Shown piece by piece: positions 16,327 through 25,828 of a stretch of DNA of 64,000 nucleotides. The translations under genes were made by a program, and so were the position numbers. Positions within the stretch are counted from its first letter, which is position 1, and each line of letters begins with the position of its first letter. Under the pieces are notes generated by a model, which did no database searches, was not told the DNA's origin, and was given only the letters and a program-made list of their open reading frames with translations. The stretch is from Elusimicrobia bacterium RIFOXYA12_FULL_51_18. GTDB lineage: Bacteria; Elusimicrobiota; Elusimicrobia; Elusimicrobiales; UBA9959. The stretch spans positions 1 to 64,000 of the forward strand of contig MGVA01000033.1 of NCBI GenBank assembly GCA_001800245.1, given 5' to 3'.

Positions 16327-16623
16327 TTATTTTTCGTTATTTTCCCCTATGTATTCAGGGTAAATTTTACCCATGCAGTCAGGGCATAAGCCATGAGTGA
16401 ATTCGATGTCGGAGTGTTCTTTAAGGTAGCTTTCCACCTGCTCCCAGTAACCCTTGTCGTTGCGTATCTTCTTGCAACCGGCGCATATAGGCAGCAGGCC
16501 TGAAAGAAATTTGATCTTTGAGAGGGCGCCGGTAAGTTCATTTATAAGTTTGAGGCGATCCTGTATCAATGCGTTGCGTTCCACGGCGTAGACTGCGGTG
16601 CGCATAAGCAGATGCGCGGTTAC
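16327..16623 (-). pseudogene. C-terminal part of a response-regulator protein cut off by an in-frame stop
   Basis: This is the continuation, in the same frame, of the REC domain at 16624-16959. After a single TAA the reading goes on as VTAHLLMRTAVYAVERN, then a helical linker and a Cys-rich module (PICAGCKKIRNDKGYWEQVE...GLCPDC) common at the end of two-component signalling proteins. The codon after DYLIKG is commonly Gln (CAA) in such proteins, so a C-to-T change to TAA is the simple explanation. An internal ATG at 16605 could still give a 92-residue product. Confidence 0.7.
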
Positions 16624-16959
16624 TTACCCTTTTATAAGGTAATCCTGGGCGCCTTCCCGAACCGCTTGTGTGGCTATGCTTTCGTCGTCCACTCCTGTGA
16701 GGAGGATGACCGGGATTTTTGGCGAGGTTGATTGCAGGCTTCTGAAAGTTTCCAGGCCGCGGCTGTCCGGCAATGTGAGATCGGAAATTATCAGGTCAAA
16801 ATTCTCTTTTTTAAGAATATCGATCGCTTCCGTGAGGGTTGCGGCGGCCATAAAACGGATATCTTTGTGCTTGAGGCTTTTAATGAGTTTCTCAAGAATC
16901 AGCATGTCGTTGGCATTATCTTCCAGTATTAGAGCCGTTATTGTTTTCCCCTGCATCAT
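16624..16959 (-). CDS. Response regulator receiver domain (ends at an in-frame TAA)
   Basis: A 111-residue CheY-like receiver with the acidic pocket ED, phospho-acceptor Asp in LIISDLTLP, LLTG (switch Thr) and the Lys in DYLIKG. GAGGGAA precedes the tandem ATGs. The domain is complete and could work alone, but the next in-frame codons encode the usual C-terminal region, so the gene was probably longer. It lies 35 nt downstream of the 672-residue TPR gene. Confidence 0.85.
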   Translation of the reverse strand: MMQGKTITALILEDNANDMLILEKLIKSLKHKDIRFMAAATLTEAIDILKKENFDLIISDLTLPDSRGLETFRSLQSTSPKIPVILLTGVDDESIATQAVREGAQDYLIKG

Positions 16960-16994
16960 TTCCCTCTTTCACGGTAAAGCAATTGTTTGATTTT

Positions 16995-19013
16995 TTAGTT
17001 TCCCGTCCAGATCTTTCCTTTGTGGCAGAAGCGGTGTTGCTCCCCTCCGCCGCTGCCGAAAAACGCGCTTGCCCCGGTATTTTCCGGGATCCAGGTATTA
17101 TTTGCGCGGTAGCGTTCCACATAACCGGCCAATATCTGGGCCGCTTGGGTAAAGCATGGAGCCGTTTGGGAATAACATAAAAAGTATTTTCTTGTTTTGG
17201 ATGTTTTAAGGAGTTTTACTCCGCAAGGGGGGGTCTGGAGCACTTCATCTGGGCAGGATGTGACTTTCATAAGCCAGAAATATTCGGGCTCGGAGATTTC
17301 TTTAAAACCGTTTTTCAGGAATTCCTCGGTTTGCGCGTTCAGCGTGTCGTCCTCCGGCGAGCGGGATACCGTCTCGTAAGGCAGGAGCCAGGTCTTGTTT
17401 CCGCTTTGCTGCGCGGCCCAGTAAGATTCCATCCCCTCGATCGTCAACCTGCCTCCGGGCGCAAAAAAAGGCGTTCCGTTAAGGTCGCGCAAAGTGAAAA
17501 CATCACGCAGGTTTATGGCTTTTTTTTCAAAAAAGCTTACGGCGTCTCGGGTCTGGTAGTTCTGGTAACTCTTGAAGCCGGCCAGGGTAAGCATCAGCTT
17601 GATATGGTCCTGCTCCTTTTTTTCCATTATCAGCCCTTTAGTGTAAGAGGTTCTGGCTTTTAGATAATCAACAGCTCCGTTGCGTTCCGCGCGGTGTATG
17701 GCTTTGAGCAGCTTAAGATCCTCTGCGGAAAATGCGGTTTTTTTCTCATCCGCGCCCCTGCGGCCGCGCAATTCCTCAAGTCGCTGGCTGTCGGAAAGAA
17801 GATTAAAGTTGATCTCGTCCAGACGCTCGCGGGCTTTCGCGTTGGACGGTTCCGCTTTCAGTACGCGGATATATAGGGCTCCGGCTGCTTTGAAGTCGGC
17901 TCTTGCTTCGGTTACCGCCGCTAATCCCATCAGGGCGTTCAGATCGTTCTTGTTTATTTCTAGAGCTTTTTCGTAGTGCAGTATGGTTTTGGGAATATCA
18001 TTTAGCTTGGAATAAGTCTGGGCGGTTTTAATATGGCAGAAGGCCGCCATCGGATCATTACCCGGAAACAATCCGGCCGCTTTCCGGTACTGGACGGCGG
18101 CTTCTTCATATTTGCCCAGCCGGATAAGAAATCCGGCCCGCTCGGTTATAGGCTGAGGGTTCCGAGGCGCCAGCGCCGCGCAGGCGGACAGTTTCTTTTC
18201 CATATCGACCGGATCATCGGCTTTTTTAAGATCTTCAGCCTCTTTCATGCATATCTCAAACAGTTTTTCCGGCGCGGCTACGGCGCTTTTCCCGGCGGCT
18301 GGATTGTCGGCGGGCTGGTTCGTGAGCCGGTTGGGTGTACGATGACCGGTCGCTTTTGTTATGGCGCCTGAGCAGATATTGATCCTGCCTCGGATTAGCT
18401 TGGAATATGTCCGCCTATCCGCATTTTCTCCCGTTTTCAGCAGGGCCAACGCCTTCCTGTAGTTTTTGAGCGCGGCCGGGAATTCTTTACGCCTTTCGTA
18501 TTCGGCCGCCAGGTAATAATACGCCTTGTAGTTGCCGGAAGAGAGGTCCACGCCCTGAGTCAGCGTTTCCAGGGCTCTATCGTTGTCGCCGTTTCTGGAA
18601 TATGTCAGACCCAGTTCGCGATAGACGGCCAGGGAGGTGGGGTCAAGCGCCCTGGCTTTTTTACAGTTTGAAAGGGCTTCGGCCGGCTGTCCGGCGCCGC
18701 GGGTCAGCTTGCAGAGGCCCAGGTAGTAGATGTAGCTCTCGGGCTTCAGCGCTGAGGCTTTAGCCGCTATATCACGCAGCGGCCCGGCGTATTTTGACGG
18801 TCCTTCGGGGAGTATTTCCAGAGCGTAGGCGTAAAGACCTTCATCCGGGGGGTCTCTTTTCAGGGCGGCTATGCAGGTCTCCAGCGCTTTGGATGTCCGG
18901 CCGGCCTCATAATAGCCGGCGGCTTCACGCTGCGCCGCGCTCTCGCCGGCTGAAAGGCCGTTTAAAGGGACACTCAGCACAATAAGCGCGGAGAAAAAAT
19001 TGATTTTCTTCAT
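16995..19013 (-). CDS. Exported TPR-repeat protein
   Basis: A 672-residue protein with signal peptide [25 protein letters not shown]-type helices fill about 25-220 (AVYRELGLTYSRNGDNDRALETL, KAYYYLAAEYERRKEFPAALKNY) and about 275-415. The C-terminal 240 residues have no repeat and include four Cys residues (SCPDEVLQTPPCGVK, YFLCYSQTAPC), possibly disulphide-bonded. Probably a periplasmic scaffold. It overlaps the dcd stop by one base (TGATG). Confidence 0.75.
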   Translation of the reverse strand: MKKINFFSALIVLSVPLNGLSAGESAAQREAAGYYEAGRTSKALETCIAALKRDPPDEGLYAYALEILPEGPSKYAGPLRDIAAKASALKPESYIYYLGLCKLTRGAGQPAEALSNCKKARALDPTSLAVYRELGLTYSRNGDNDRALETLTQGVDLSSGNYKAYYYLAAEYERRKEFPAALKNYRKALALLKTGENADRRTYSKLIRGRINICSGAITKATGHRTPNRLTNQPADNPAAGKSAVAAPEKLFEICMKEAEDLKKADDPVDMEKKLSACAALAPRNPQPITERAGFLIRLGKYEEAAVQYRKAAGLFPGNDPMAAFCHIKTAQTYSKLNDIPKTILHYEKALEINKNDLNALMGLAAVTEARADFKAAGALYIRVLKAEPSNAKARERLDEINFNLLSDSQRLEELRGRRGADEKKTAFSAEDLKLLKAIHRAERNGAVDYLKARTSYTKGLIMEKKEQDHIKLMLTLAGFKSYQNYQTRDAVSFFEKKAINLRDVFTLRDLNGTPFFAPGGRLTIEGMESYWAAQQSGNKTWLLPYETVSRSPEDDTLNAQTEEFLKNGFKEISEPEYFWLMKVTSCPDEVLQTPPCGVKLLKTSKTRKYFLCYSQTAPCFTQAAQILAGYVERYRANNTWIPENTGASAFFGSGGGEQHRFCHKGKIWTGN

Positions 19014-19576
19014 CAGTGTTTTTTGAGTATCCTCGGCAGGGTGACGCCCCGCTGGGACTGATACTTACCCTTTCTATCCTTGTAAGAAGTTCCGCAGACC
19101 TGGCCGGATTCAAGGAAGATAAGCTGGGCTATTCCTTCGTTGGAATATATCTTGGCGGGCAGGGGGGTGGTATTCGAAATCTCAAGAGTAAGGTTCCCTT
19201 CCCATTCAGGTTCAAGCGGCGTTATATTGACCACGATGCCGCAGCGCGCGTAGGTGCTTTTGCCTATGCACAATCCGATGACGTTGCGCGGAATTTTGAA
19301 ATATTCCACCGAGCGGGCAAGAGCGAAGGAATGGGCCGGTACAATGCAGAAGGCCGCTTTGAGATTTACGAAAGATTTCGGACTGAAATTCTTGGGATCC
19401 ACCACGCAGTTATGCACGTCCGTAAAGACTTTGTATTCGTCGGCCACTCGGATGTCGTAGCCATAAGAAGAAAGGCCGTAAGAAACTTTATTGCTGGCGA
19501 CAAGGTTCTCAACGAAAGGAACGATCATTTTTTCGTCAAGGCACATCTTACGTATCCATGAATCCGGTTTAAGCAT
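19013..19576 (-). CDS. dcd: dCTP deaminase
   Basis: A 187-residue trimeric enzyme converting dCTP to dUTP for thymidylate synthesis. Family features are [13 protein letters not shown], the catalytic region [39 protein letters not shown] and the C-terminal KYQSQRG. AGGAGA stands 7 nt before the ATG. The stop overlaps the start of the TPR gene. Confidence 0.95.
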   Translation of the reverse strand: MLKPDSWIRKMCLDEKMIVPFVENLVASNKVSYGLSSYGYDIRVADEYKVFTDVHNCVVDPKNFSPKSFVNLKAAFCIVPAHSFALARSVEYFKIPRNVIGLCIGKSTYARCGIVVNITPLEPEWEGNLTLEISNTTPLPAKIYSNEGIAQLIFLESGQVCGTSYKDRKGKYQSQRGVTLPRILKKH

Positions 19577-19705
19577 GTCTATCTCCTGGCAAAATGAGCG
19601 CGGTTCCTTTTGCGGTCAAAAGTCTCAAGTCTTATATCACCGGCTGGACTATCCGCCGATAACCAAATGGCAGCAGAAACTCAGGATTTACTTAACAACC
19701 TGCGG

Positions 19706-20536
19706 CTAACAATATCTCCAGGCCCTATATACCGCCCTGAGTTTTTCGAATCCGTTCAGCCGGATCCTGGGGCCGGCGGTATTAAATCCGCGCGCCTCTA
19801 TTTTATCCAGCAGATCGGAGTAGAGTTGGGCCATGATGAAAGCGCATAAAAGTTTTTTCTTTTCCGGGCCTGCGGCCAGGTTTTGCGCGCGGGTATAAAA
19901 CCCCCGCGCCCGGGCGGCTTCGAATCTCATTAATTCTATGAAATTATCGGGATAAATGAAATTTTTGAAGAGGGACGGAGCGCAGCCGAATTTTTCAAGG
20001 TCTTCAAGGGGCAGATATACCCGTCCTAACCGGGCATCCTCAAAAACATCCCTTATTATGTTAGTCAGTTGTACGGCATAGCCTAGATTCTCCGCATAGG
20101 CGGAGGCGTTGTCCCCGCGCCAGCCGAAGATTTCCAGGCAGGATAAGCCCACAGCCGAAGCTACGCGGTACATGTAATACTTCAATTCTTCAAAAGAGGC
20201 GTATTCATTTTTGCGCGCGTCCATGCCCACGCCTTCCAGTATAAGGAGCAGGTTCTCCTTGCTCATGGAATAGATTCCCGCCGCCCGGACCAGTTCCGCT
20301 TCAAGCGGGTTTTGGGGCGCGACGCCGGCAAAAAGCGCTTCTATTCTGGCTTTCCAGTCCGCCAGGGCGGCTTGTTTTTCCGGCGGCGCAGCCGCTTCGT
20401 TATCCGCGATGTCGTCCACGGAACGGGCGTAGCCGTATAAAGCGGAAAGAGCCCGGCGCTGTTCCGGGTTTAGAAACAAAAAAGCGGGCTTGAAACTGCT
20501 GCCCGCTTCATAAGGGTGCGGTTGACTGCTGGACAT
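19706..20536 (-). CDS. Squalene/phytoene synthase family protein (HpnC/HpnD-like)
   Basis: A 276-residue trans-isoprenyl-diphosphate synthase. It has the two Asp-rich motifs that hold prenyl diphosphate through magnesium: DDIAD (about residue 41) and NIIRDVFEDARLGRVYLP (about 160). It probably condenses two farnesyl diphosphates as the first step towards squalene or hopanoids. No other hopanoid or carotenoid gene is in this window. No Shine-Dalgarno precedes the ATG. Confidence 0.88.
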   Translation of the reverse strand: MSSSQPHPYEAGSSFKPAFLFLNPEQRRALSALYGYARSVDDIADNEAAAPPEKQAALADWKARIEALFAGVAPQNPLEAELVRAAGIYSMSKENLLLILEGVGMDARKNEYASFEELKYYMYRVASAVGLSCLEIFGWRGDNASAYAENLGYAVQLTNIIRDVFEDARLGRVYLPLEDLEKFGCAPSLFKNFIYPDNFIELMRFEAARARGFYTRAQNLAAGPEKKKLLCAFIMAQLYSDLLDKIEARGFNTAGPRIRLNGFEKLRAVYRAWRYC

Positions 20537-20641
20537 GGGATTTTAACTATCAACGGACAGTGAATCAGGGGTTGATTGGGAAAACATTCAGCTTTTTAAC
20601 TTTCAATGCCTTTGCGGATGCCGGATTTCCCTGCCGGCTGG

Positions 20642-22093
20642 TTAATCCATTTTTTCCAGATAATTCATGAAGGTTTGCCAGCCGGTAGCTTTTTCAAAAG
20701 CCAGTCTGGAATAGGTCGGATAATATTCTATGAGACTGCCCGGCTTTCCGGGAATGTTTATCGCTATTCCGTGGGCGTTCGAGTAGTCTTTGCCCGTGCG
20801 GTCCTTGCCAAGATAGGCGTTCTTCACGGTAAGTTCGGCTGCGATGAATTTATTGAGATCGTCTCCGGCGGCTTTTAATTTACCCGCGCCGGGCAAAGCG
20901 GGATTGAGGTTGGCGTTTATAAGCTCAACGAAATGATAGAGGTCCCCGTAAAAAGATATCTGCTTGTCGGGGTCGGTGGTTTCGTCTCCGACTTCAAAAC
21001 GGAGCACGCCGGTTTTGGCTTTTTTGTAGGCGGTGGTATCGTTGATCTGCATGGCGAGTTGCGCCCAGTTCTTCGTTTTCTGCGCTAAAACAGCGAGTTT
21101 GTCGGAGCGTATAGCGGAAAGCTGGACGCCGTATTTTGTTTGTCCCAGCATGTCCGAGTATTCCGGCCGGGAATACATTTCTTTAAAGGTGTCAACGAGA
21201 TAAATGCCGGCCTTGGAGGCTGTGGCCGCGGGATCCCGGAGCAGCAGGGTGAAGAAATCCTCGAAGTTCAGGCTAGGCAGCTGGATCACTTCTTCCGAAC
21301 CGACGATTATGTCCGCGCCGTCTTTCAGTTCATAGGCCACTTCGGCCATCTGCATGAAGCAGGCCATGGAGGCATAAATGTCCACGCGGCCGGCTTCCTT
21401 GAAGATTTTACCCATATCTGCGGCCTTAATATAATTGCCGGTGACAAAATCGTGCGAGATGGATTTATTTTTTCGCGGCCCCGCAAGCGTAAACTTGGTT
21501 TCATCCGCCGTATTTTCTCCGGGTTTCTTCGGGTCTATCCAGCCCCAGCCGTGATCCCAGATGATCAGCATATAGCGTTTGGCCGGATAAGCCGCCTTTG
21601 CCCATTTCACAAAAGAAACAACTTCCCTGTAGTCTCCCATGTCCGCCGGGCCCAGGTCCATGAGCGCCGGGGAGGCGATATGCTCTTTATCCGCGTCCTT
21701 TATGATGAGGTAGCGGCGTACGCCTGTCCAGTCGTCGTCGGCGGTGGTGTCGTTGTCCAGGCCGGTGGAGCGGCCCAGTTCCGTCAGGATGTTCACCTTT
21801 TCGCTGGAACCTATTGACTCGAAGCGGTTAATGTCGTTCAGAGCGAAAGGCTCTATATTGCTTTTGCCGTTCATGAAAACCATGATCGTCCAGTCTTTAG
21901 CCGTTTTAGCGGCGGCGTCTAAAACGGGTTCCGGGACGGCCTGCGCAGGGGTGCCAGCTAACGGGCGGAATTTACCGCAGTTTTCAGCTTTGGGCGGGCA
22001 CAGTTCATTAAATAAATCCAGTCCGGGAGCGGCGTGAAGGGGAAGGATCGCACAGAGCAATGTTGCGGCGGCGGTCAGCGGAATTTTCTTCAT
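20642..22093 (-). CDS. Secreted clostripain-family (C11) cysteine peptidase
   Basis: A 483-residue protein with a signal peptide (MKKIPLTAAATLLCAILPLHA). The caspase-like fold is marked by TIMVFMNGKSNIE, a catalytic His in LIIWDHGWGW and a catalytic Cys in IYASMACFMQMAEVAYE, followed by GSEEVIQLP. C11 enzymes cut after basic residues and often self-activate. It is monocistronic; the stretch upstream (22094-22197) shows nothing before the family A element. Confidence 0.87.
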   Translation of the reverse strand: MKKIPLTAAATLLCAILPLHAAPGLDLFNELCPPKAENCGKFRPLAGTPAQAVPEPVLDAAAKTAKDWTIMVFMNGKSNIEPFALNDINRFESIGSSEKVNILTELGRSTGLDNDTTADDDWTGVRRYLIIKDADKEHIASPALMDLGPADMGDYREVVSFVKWAKAAYPAKRYMLIIWDHGWGWIDPKKPGENTADETKFTLAGPRKNKSISHDFVTGNYIKAADMGKIFKEAGRVDIYASMACFMQMAEVAYELKDGADIIVGSEEVIQLPSLNFEDFFTLLLRDPAATASKAGIYLVDTFKEMYSRPEYSDMLGQTKYGVQLSAIRSDKLAVLAQKTKNWAQLAMQINDTTAYKKAKTGVLRFEVGDETTDPDKQISFYGDLYHFVELINANLNPALPGAGKLKAAGDDLNKFIAAELTVKNAYLGKDRTGKDYSNAHGIAINIPGKPGSLIEYYPTYSRLAFEKATGWQTFMNYLEKMD

Positions 22094-22197
22094 AACTGTT
22101 TTCCTCTCTGTCGCACCCCGCGCTTACGGGGATTATGGTAAGGTATAACCAGAGTTTATAAATAATTATCCAGGCAAATCAATACAATTCAGGAGCC

Positions 22198-22465
22198 TAC
22201 TGAGCTTTCCCTATTAGGTTGAAGCTTTGACTGTCCGTATTTGGAGCGAAACAAGGAGCGAAGAGCGCGGCATAGCTGGGCTATGTAAGCGATTCGCGAC
22301 GCAGTTGCAGCCCAAATACGGACAGCCCCCTGGGGGAGGCTCATCTTTGGCCGGCTGTTTCGTTGCTCTTCCTCAACATACGGGTAGTATGCCATCGTCA
22401 TCGCGCCTCACATCCGGTCCAAATCTGAGCCTCCAAAACTTCAACCTAATAGGGAAAGCTCAGTA
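22198..22465. repeat. MITE-like family A element with 27-bp perfect terminal inverted repeats
   Basis: TACTGAGCTTTCCCTATTAG-GTTGAAG at 22198-22224 is exactly inverted at 22439-22465. The interior shares two blocks with 16081-16255 and contains local hairpins (CATAGCTGGGCTATG). No coding capacity. The right terminus supplies the last Tyr codon and the stop of the 810-residue gene. Confidence 0.75.
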
Positions 22466-24892
22466 AATGTGGCCCTTAAGCTTCTCCGCGCGCAGGGTAT
22501 CGTAATATTCGCTGAGGCTTTCCCGGTTGGAAGCGGCTTTGTAGATCTTGCCGATAGGGAAGACAAACGTTCTCCATGGCAGGTACATGGACCAAAAACC
22601 GTCGTTGCCGTCCACGTTATACCAGACCGCCTTAAAATCTCTTATCAGTATTTCGGCCAGGATATGGCCGTAGCAGCGCAGCAGTTTCCAGCCGTCAGCG
22701 GTCGGGGGAATGTCGGGTCTAAAATTCTCTTTAAGGGCGTTTTCCAGGTTTACTATTCCGGACCGGCCCAATTCTATATGGCTGGTCTCTTCCAAAGTAG
22801 TGGTAAGGGTAATGATTCGGCGGTGTTCCGTCTGCACATCGATTCTGCGTTCAGGGTGGCTGAGGATTTTGTTCCGGATCGCGGCCGCGCCCTGCGCCTT
22901 TTCGGTGGTTTTAGCTCTGAGTTCGTCTTCCACGTAAAGCAGATATTGGGTAAGCCAGCCCGGATCGGGGAAGCTCTCTCCCTCCCATAAAAGTCTCCAG
23001 GCGCGTTGTATAGGGTAGGTTACCATATGTTTTGGAGTTTCAAAGAGTACGGGCCAGCCCCAGTGGTCGAAATCCGGCATCTTTATGAGCCGGCCTTTAT
23101 GCCGTTCTTTCAGTAGAAAACATAGGAAAGCGGCGCAATCTTTCACCATTTCCAGGGCATCCTGAGGGGTTTGGCGGCCCTGCATGAATGTCAGACGGAG
23201 TTTTTTTTCCACTTCGGTCAGGCCATCAGCGTTAAAGTACACTTTTTTATTTAGTTCTTCCTCCAGTGAGGAAGCCAGTTTGAACGCTCTGCCCAAGAAG
23301 TCGTCTTTCCTGGTTTCGGTTTCCATGGGCCTGGGTGCGGCGCAGACGGCGTCCATCAGGGATTCCATTACTATCTCGTTCGGTTTAGGTGTTACGGGAT
23401 CAGACGCAACTGACTGAGGAAGGGCACTTTCAGCCGGCCGTGCCGCCCGAACGCCTGTAACATTCCGCGGCAAGGCCGCTTCCAGAGAAACAGTGGCGGT
23501 TTCGGCGGACGGTTCGCTGTCCTGTACGTTCCGAGCGACCGGGGGCGGTACGAATGATTCCGGTTTAGGCGCGGTGTCGGGCCGCTTAATTTCCGGTGAC
23601 GGAGCTTTTGGAAGGACGTTTAAATTGGCGAATTGTACCTCCGTGGCCGCAAGGCCGGGCGGGATCAGGTCGGGCCGTGGTTTTTCCGCAGCGGACGGAA
23701 GCGAGTCACGGTGCTGTCTTGAGTTCTCCAGAAGTTTAAATGCTGAATCAGCCGGGAGCTCCGTCGCCAGGCGTCCGGCCGAGGCCGGATCCGTAAGGGC
23801 GATATCATTTGCCAGGGCCGCGGCTTCCTGAAGATTGCCGGTCTTTATGAATGCGAGGCCCAGATTAGCCTTTGACTGGATAGTGGGGCTGATATCCGCG
23901 GCCTTTTGGTAACAGGCCGCGGCTTCGGAATAGTTGCCTGTCCGAAAATTCAGGTTGCCCAACTGAATGAATATGTCGGGCAACAGCGGAGACGGTAAAT
24001 TGAGCGCCGAAGAAAAAACCGTCATGATCTCACTGGTTTCGGCCTGGTTCCGCCCCGGCGGCGCGCTTTTCATCAGTGTTACGCCCACGCCGAAAAGCGC
24101 CCCGGTCTTTTCAAAAGAATTTTTGGCGAGCGATCGGAATGCGTCGAGGGCTTCGCCGGTCCTGCTTTCTTCCAGGGCAAGCCAGGCGAGCTCCAGTTTT
24201 TTTTTGTCCTCAAAAGGCGTGCCGCCCGGTATTTTAGCCAGCCATTGGCGGGCTTTTGCCGGGTCGCCGGAAAGACGCAGTATGGCTGCCCTGTAACAAA
24301 AAAAATCCGGCGTCTGGAAGGTTTTGACGTAATTATACGCCTCTTGCAATAAGCCAAGGTTGATCAGTGTTTCCGCATAAGATCCGTACGGTGGCGCGGA
24401 GGGGTTGCCGGCAAGCAGTACGGAGGCCATATAATTAGCGCGGTGCAGGTTTCCTAACCCGGCCTCGTTCCTTAAAGCCGCCTCAAGTTCCTCCCCGGCC
24501 GGCAATGGTGACGGGGTCTGAAGAAATCCGATGGCCGCCGAAAGCCGGTGTTTGTCAAGGCGTATTTCGGCGGCGGGAAATTTTGCCTTAGCATGCGTGG
24601 GATTGAAGGCAAAGATCTCGGCCGCGGGTGATGAGAAAAGCATCTGGAGAAAAGGGAGCACCGGCTTGACGGTGTACGGCGGCTCTATAAGTTCCGGGGA
24701 TGTGAAAACGGGGAGAATTGAAAGTTCTTGATCGTGGTAATCGGATATGGTGTAAAGAGGAAGACCGGCGGTTTGCGCCGGGACAACAGGCGAGACCAGT
24801 TCAGGAAAACTGTTAAAGCTTCCGATTATCTCCGCCAGAGAAGGCGTTTTTGATAGTCTGAAAATGGTAAAATCAGGAAGCTCGTTCGCCAT
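22460..24892 (-). CDS. Large cytoplasmic TPR protein with an uncharacterised C-terminal domain
   Basis: An 810-residue protein with no signal peptide. It has an N-terminal region (1-140), TPR-like helices (about 150-375, IQLGNLNFRTGNYSEAAACYQKA), a Pro/Ala-rich linker (about 380-520) and a conserved-looking C-terminal domain (about 530-810) rich in Trp and Tyr (DHWGWPVLFETPKHMVTYPI, WYNVDGNDGFWSMYLPWRTF). I do not recognise the last domain. The stop codon lies inside a MITE-like terminal repeat. The start has no Shine-Dalgarno and is close to a promoter. Confidence 0.75.
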   Translation of the reverse strand: MANELPDFTIFRLSKTPSLAEIIGSFNSFPELVSPVVPAQTAGLPLYTISDYHDQELSILPVFTSPELIEPPYTVKPVLPFLQMLFSSPAAEIFAFNPTHAKAKFPAAEIRLDKHRLSAAIGFLQTPSPLPAGEELEAALRNEAGLGNLHRANYMASVLLAGNPSAPPYGSYAETLINLGLLQEAYNYVKTFQTPDFFCYRAAILRLSGDPAKARQWLAKIPGGTPFEDKKKLELAWLALEESRTGEALDAFRSLAKNSFEKTGALFGVGVTLMKSAPPGRNQAETSEIMTVFSSALNLPSPLLPDIFIQLGNLNFRTGNYSEAAACYQKAADISPTIQSKANLGLAFIKTGNLQEAAALANDIALTDPASAGRLATELPADSAFKLLENSRQHRDSLPSAAEKPRPDLIPPGLAATEVQFANLNVLPKAPSPEIKRPDTAPKPESFVPPPVARNVQDSEPSAETATVSLEAALPRNVTGVRAARPAESALPQSVASDPVTPKPNEIVMESLMDAVCAAPRPMETETRKDDFLGRAFKLASSLEEELNKKVYFNADGLTEVEKKLRLTFMQGRQTPQDALEMVKDCAAFLCFLLKERHKGRLIKMPDFDHWGWPVLFETPKHMVTYPIQRAWRLLWEGESFPDPGWLTQYLLYVEDELRAKTTEKAQGAAAIRNKILSHPERRIDVQTEHRRIITLTTTLEETSHIELGRSGIVNLENALKENFRPDIPPTADGWKLLRCYGHILAEILIRDFKAVWYNVDGNDGFWSMYLPWRTFVFPIGKIYKAASNRESLSEYYDTLRAEKLKGHIY

Positions 24893-24902
24893 ATCATATT
24901 AT

Positions 24903-24931
24903 TGTATATTTTTGTTCCAAGACATTGTCAA
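24903..24931 (-). promoter_or_regulatory. Promoter of the 810-residue TPR gene
   Basis: On the minus strand TTGACA, 17 nt, TATACA. The -10 ends 10 nt before the ATG at 24892, which suggests a leaderless or near-leaderless transcript. Confidence 0.6.
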
Positions 24932-24974
24932 GGAATACCAAAAAGCGTTTACGAATTGCGTGTTCCGAGCACTT

Positions 24975-25002
24975 TTGAACGCGCTTTCGCTTCTGATATA
25001 TT
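24975..25002 (+). promoter_or_regulatory. Promoter of rdgB
   Basis: TTGAAC, 16 nt, TATATT with a TG one base upstream of the -10. Predicted initiation near 25009 falls at the GGAGGG ribosome site of rdgB. Confidence 0.5.
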
Positions 25003-25020
25003 AGTTATGGAGGGCATCTT

Positions 25021-25632
25021 ATGATACAGACCGTGGTTCTTGCCACCCGCAATAAATATAAATTTAATGAGATCCTGGAGCTTTTGCCGGGGCTTAAGGT
25101 GGAAATGAAGACGCTGGATAATTTCCCCGGCGCTCCGGAAGTGGTGGAGGACGGCGCTACATTGGAGGAAAATGCCTCTAAGAAAGCGAAAAGCGCCGCT
25201 CTTTTTTGCGGTTTCTGGGCGCTCGCGGACGACACCGGACTTCAAGTGGACGCGCTTGGCGGGGCTCCGGGTGTTTACTCCGCCAGATACGCCGGTCCCG
25301 GCTGCTCCTATTCGGATAATAATCTTAAACTTCTGGCGGAACTTGCCGGTTTGCCGCCGGAAAAAAGGACCGCTCGCTTTTGTTGCGTTATGGCGCTGTC
25401 CTCTCCCGCCGGTTCGGTTATAACGGTCGAAGGCCGGCTTGAAGGCCGCATGACGTGCGCACCTTTGGGCGCTAACGGTTTCGGCTACGATCCGCTGTTC
25501 CTTATACCGGGGGTGGGGAAGACCCTGGCAGAACTTACTCCGGCGGAAAAAAACGCCTTAAGCCACCGCGCGGCTGCGGTCGTTAAAATAGAGCCTTATC
25601 TGAAAAGACTTATCGGGCGTGCGGCATCATGA
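25021..25632 (+). CDS. rdgB: Non-canonical purine NTP pyrophosphatase (RdgB/HAM1)
   Basis: A 203-residue house-cleaning enzyme that hydrolyses dITP, ITP and XTP to monophosphates. Family motifs are VLATRNKYKFNEI, ADDTGLQVDALGGAPGVYSARYAG, NGFGYDPLF and AELTPAEKNALSHRAAA. GGAGGG lies 6 nt before the ATG. It is the first plus-strand gene of this part, divergent from the 810-residue TPR gene. Confidence 0.96.
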   Translation: MIQTVVLATRNKYKFNEILELLPGLKVEMKTLDNFPGAPEVVEDGATLEENASKKAKSAALFCGFWALADDTGLQVDALGGAPGVYSARYAGPGCSYSDNNLKLLAELAGLPPEKRTARFCCVMALSSPAGSVITVEGRLEGRMTCAPLGANGFGYDPLFLIPGVGKTLAELTPAEKNALSHRAAAVVKIEPYLKRLIGRAAS

Positions 25633-25810
25633 CATTTGTTCCGCGCCACACCCGTTTCGGCGGCGGATCAGGGTCTTTTGGCGGCGCCTTCTACGGGGAT
25701 TGGCGGGGCCTTTTAAGGGATTATCAGGTGCCGGTACCGCTCCGTGGCTTACCCTTCAACTGACAGTTAGTTTTTCTTTTCGTTTTGAGTCTGGGGAGCC
25801 GCGGTACTAA

Positions 25811-25819
25811 TGCTATAAT
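25811..25819 (+). promoter_or_regulatory. Extended -10 promoter of the sensor kinase gene
   Basis: TGC-TATAAT, a consensus extended -10, ends 9 nt before the kinase ATG, with no good -35 at normal spacing and no Shine-Dalgarno. A leaderless transcript is predicted. Confidence 0.6.
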
Positions 25820-25828
25820 TGATTTTGT

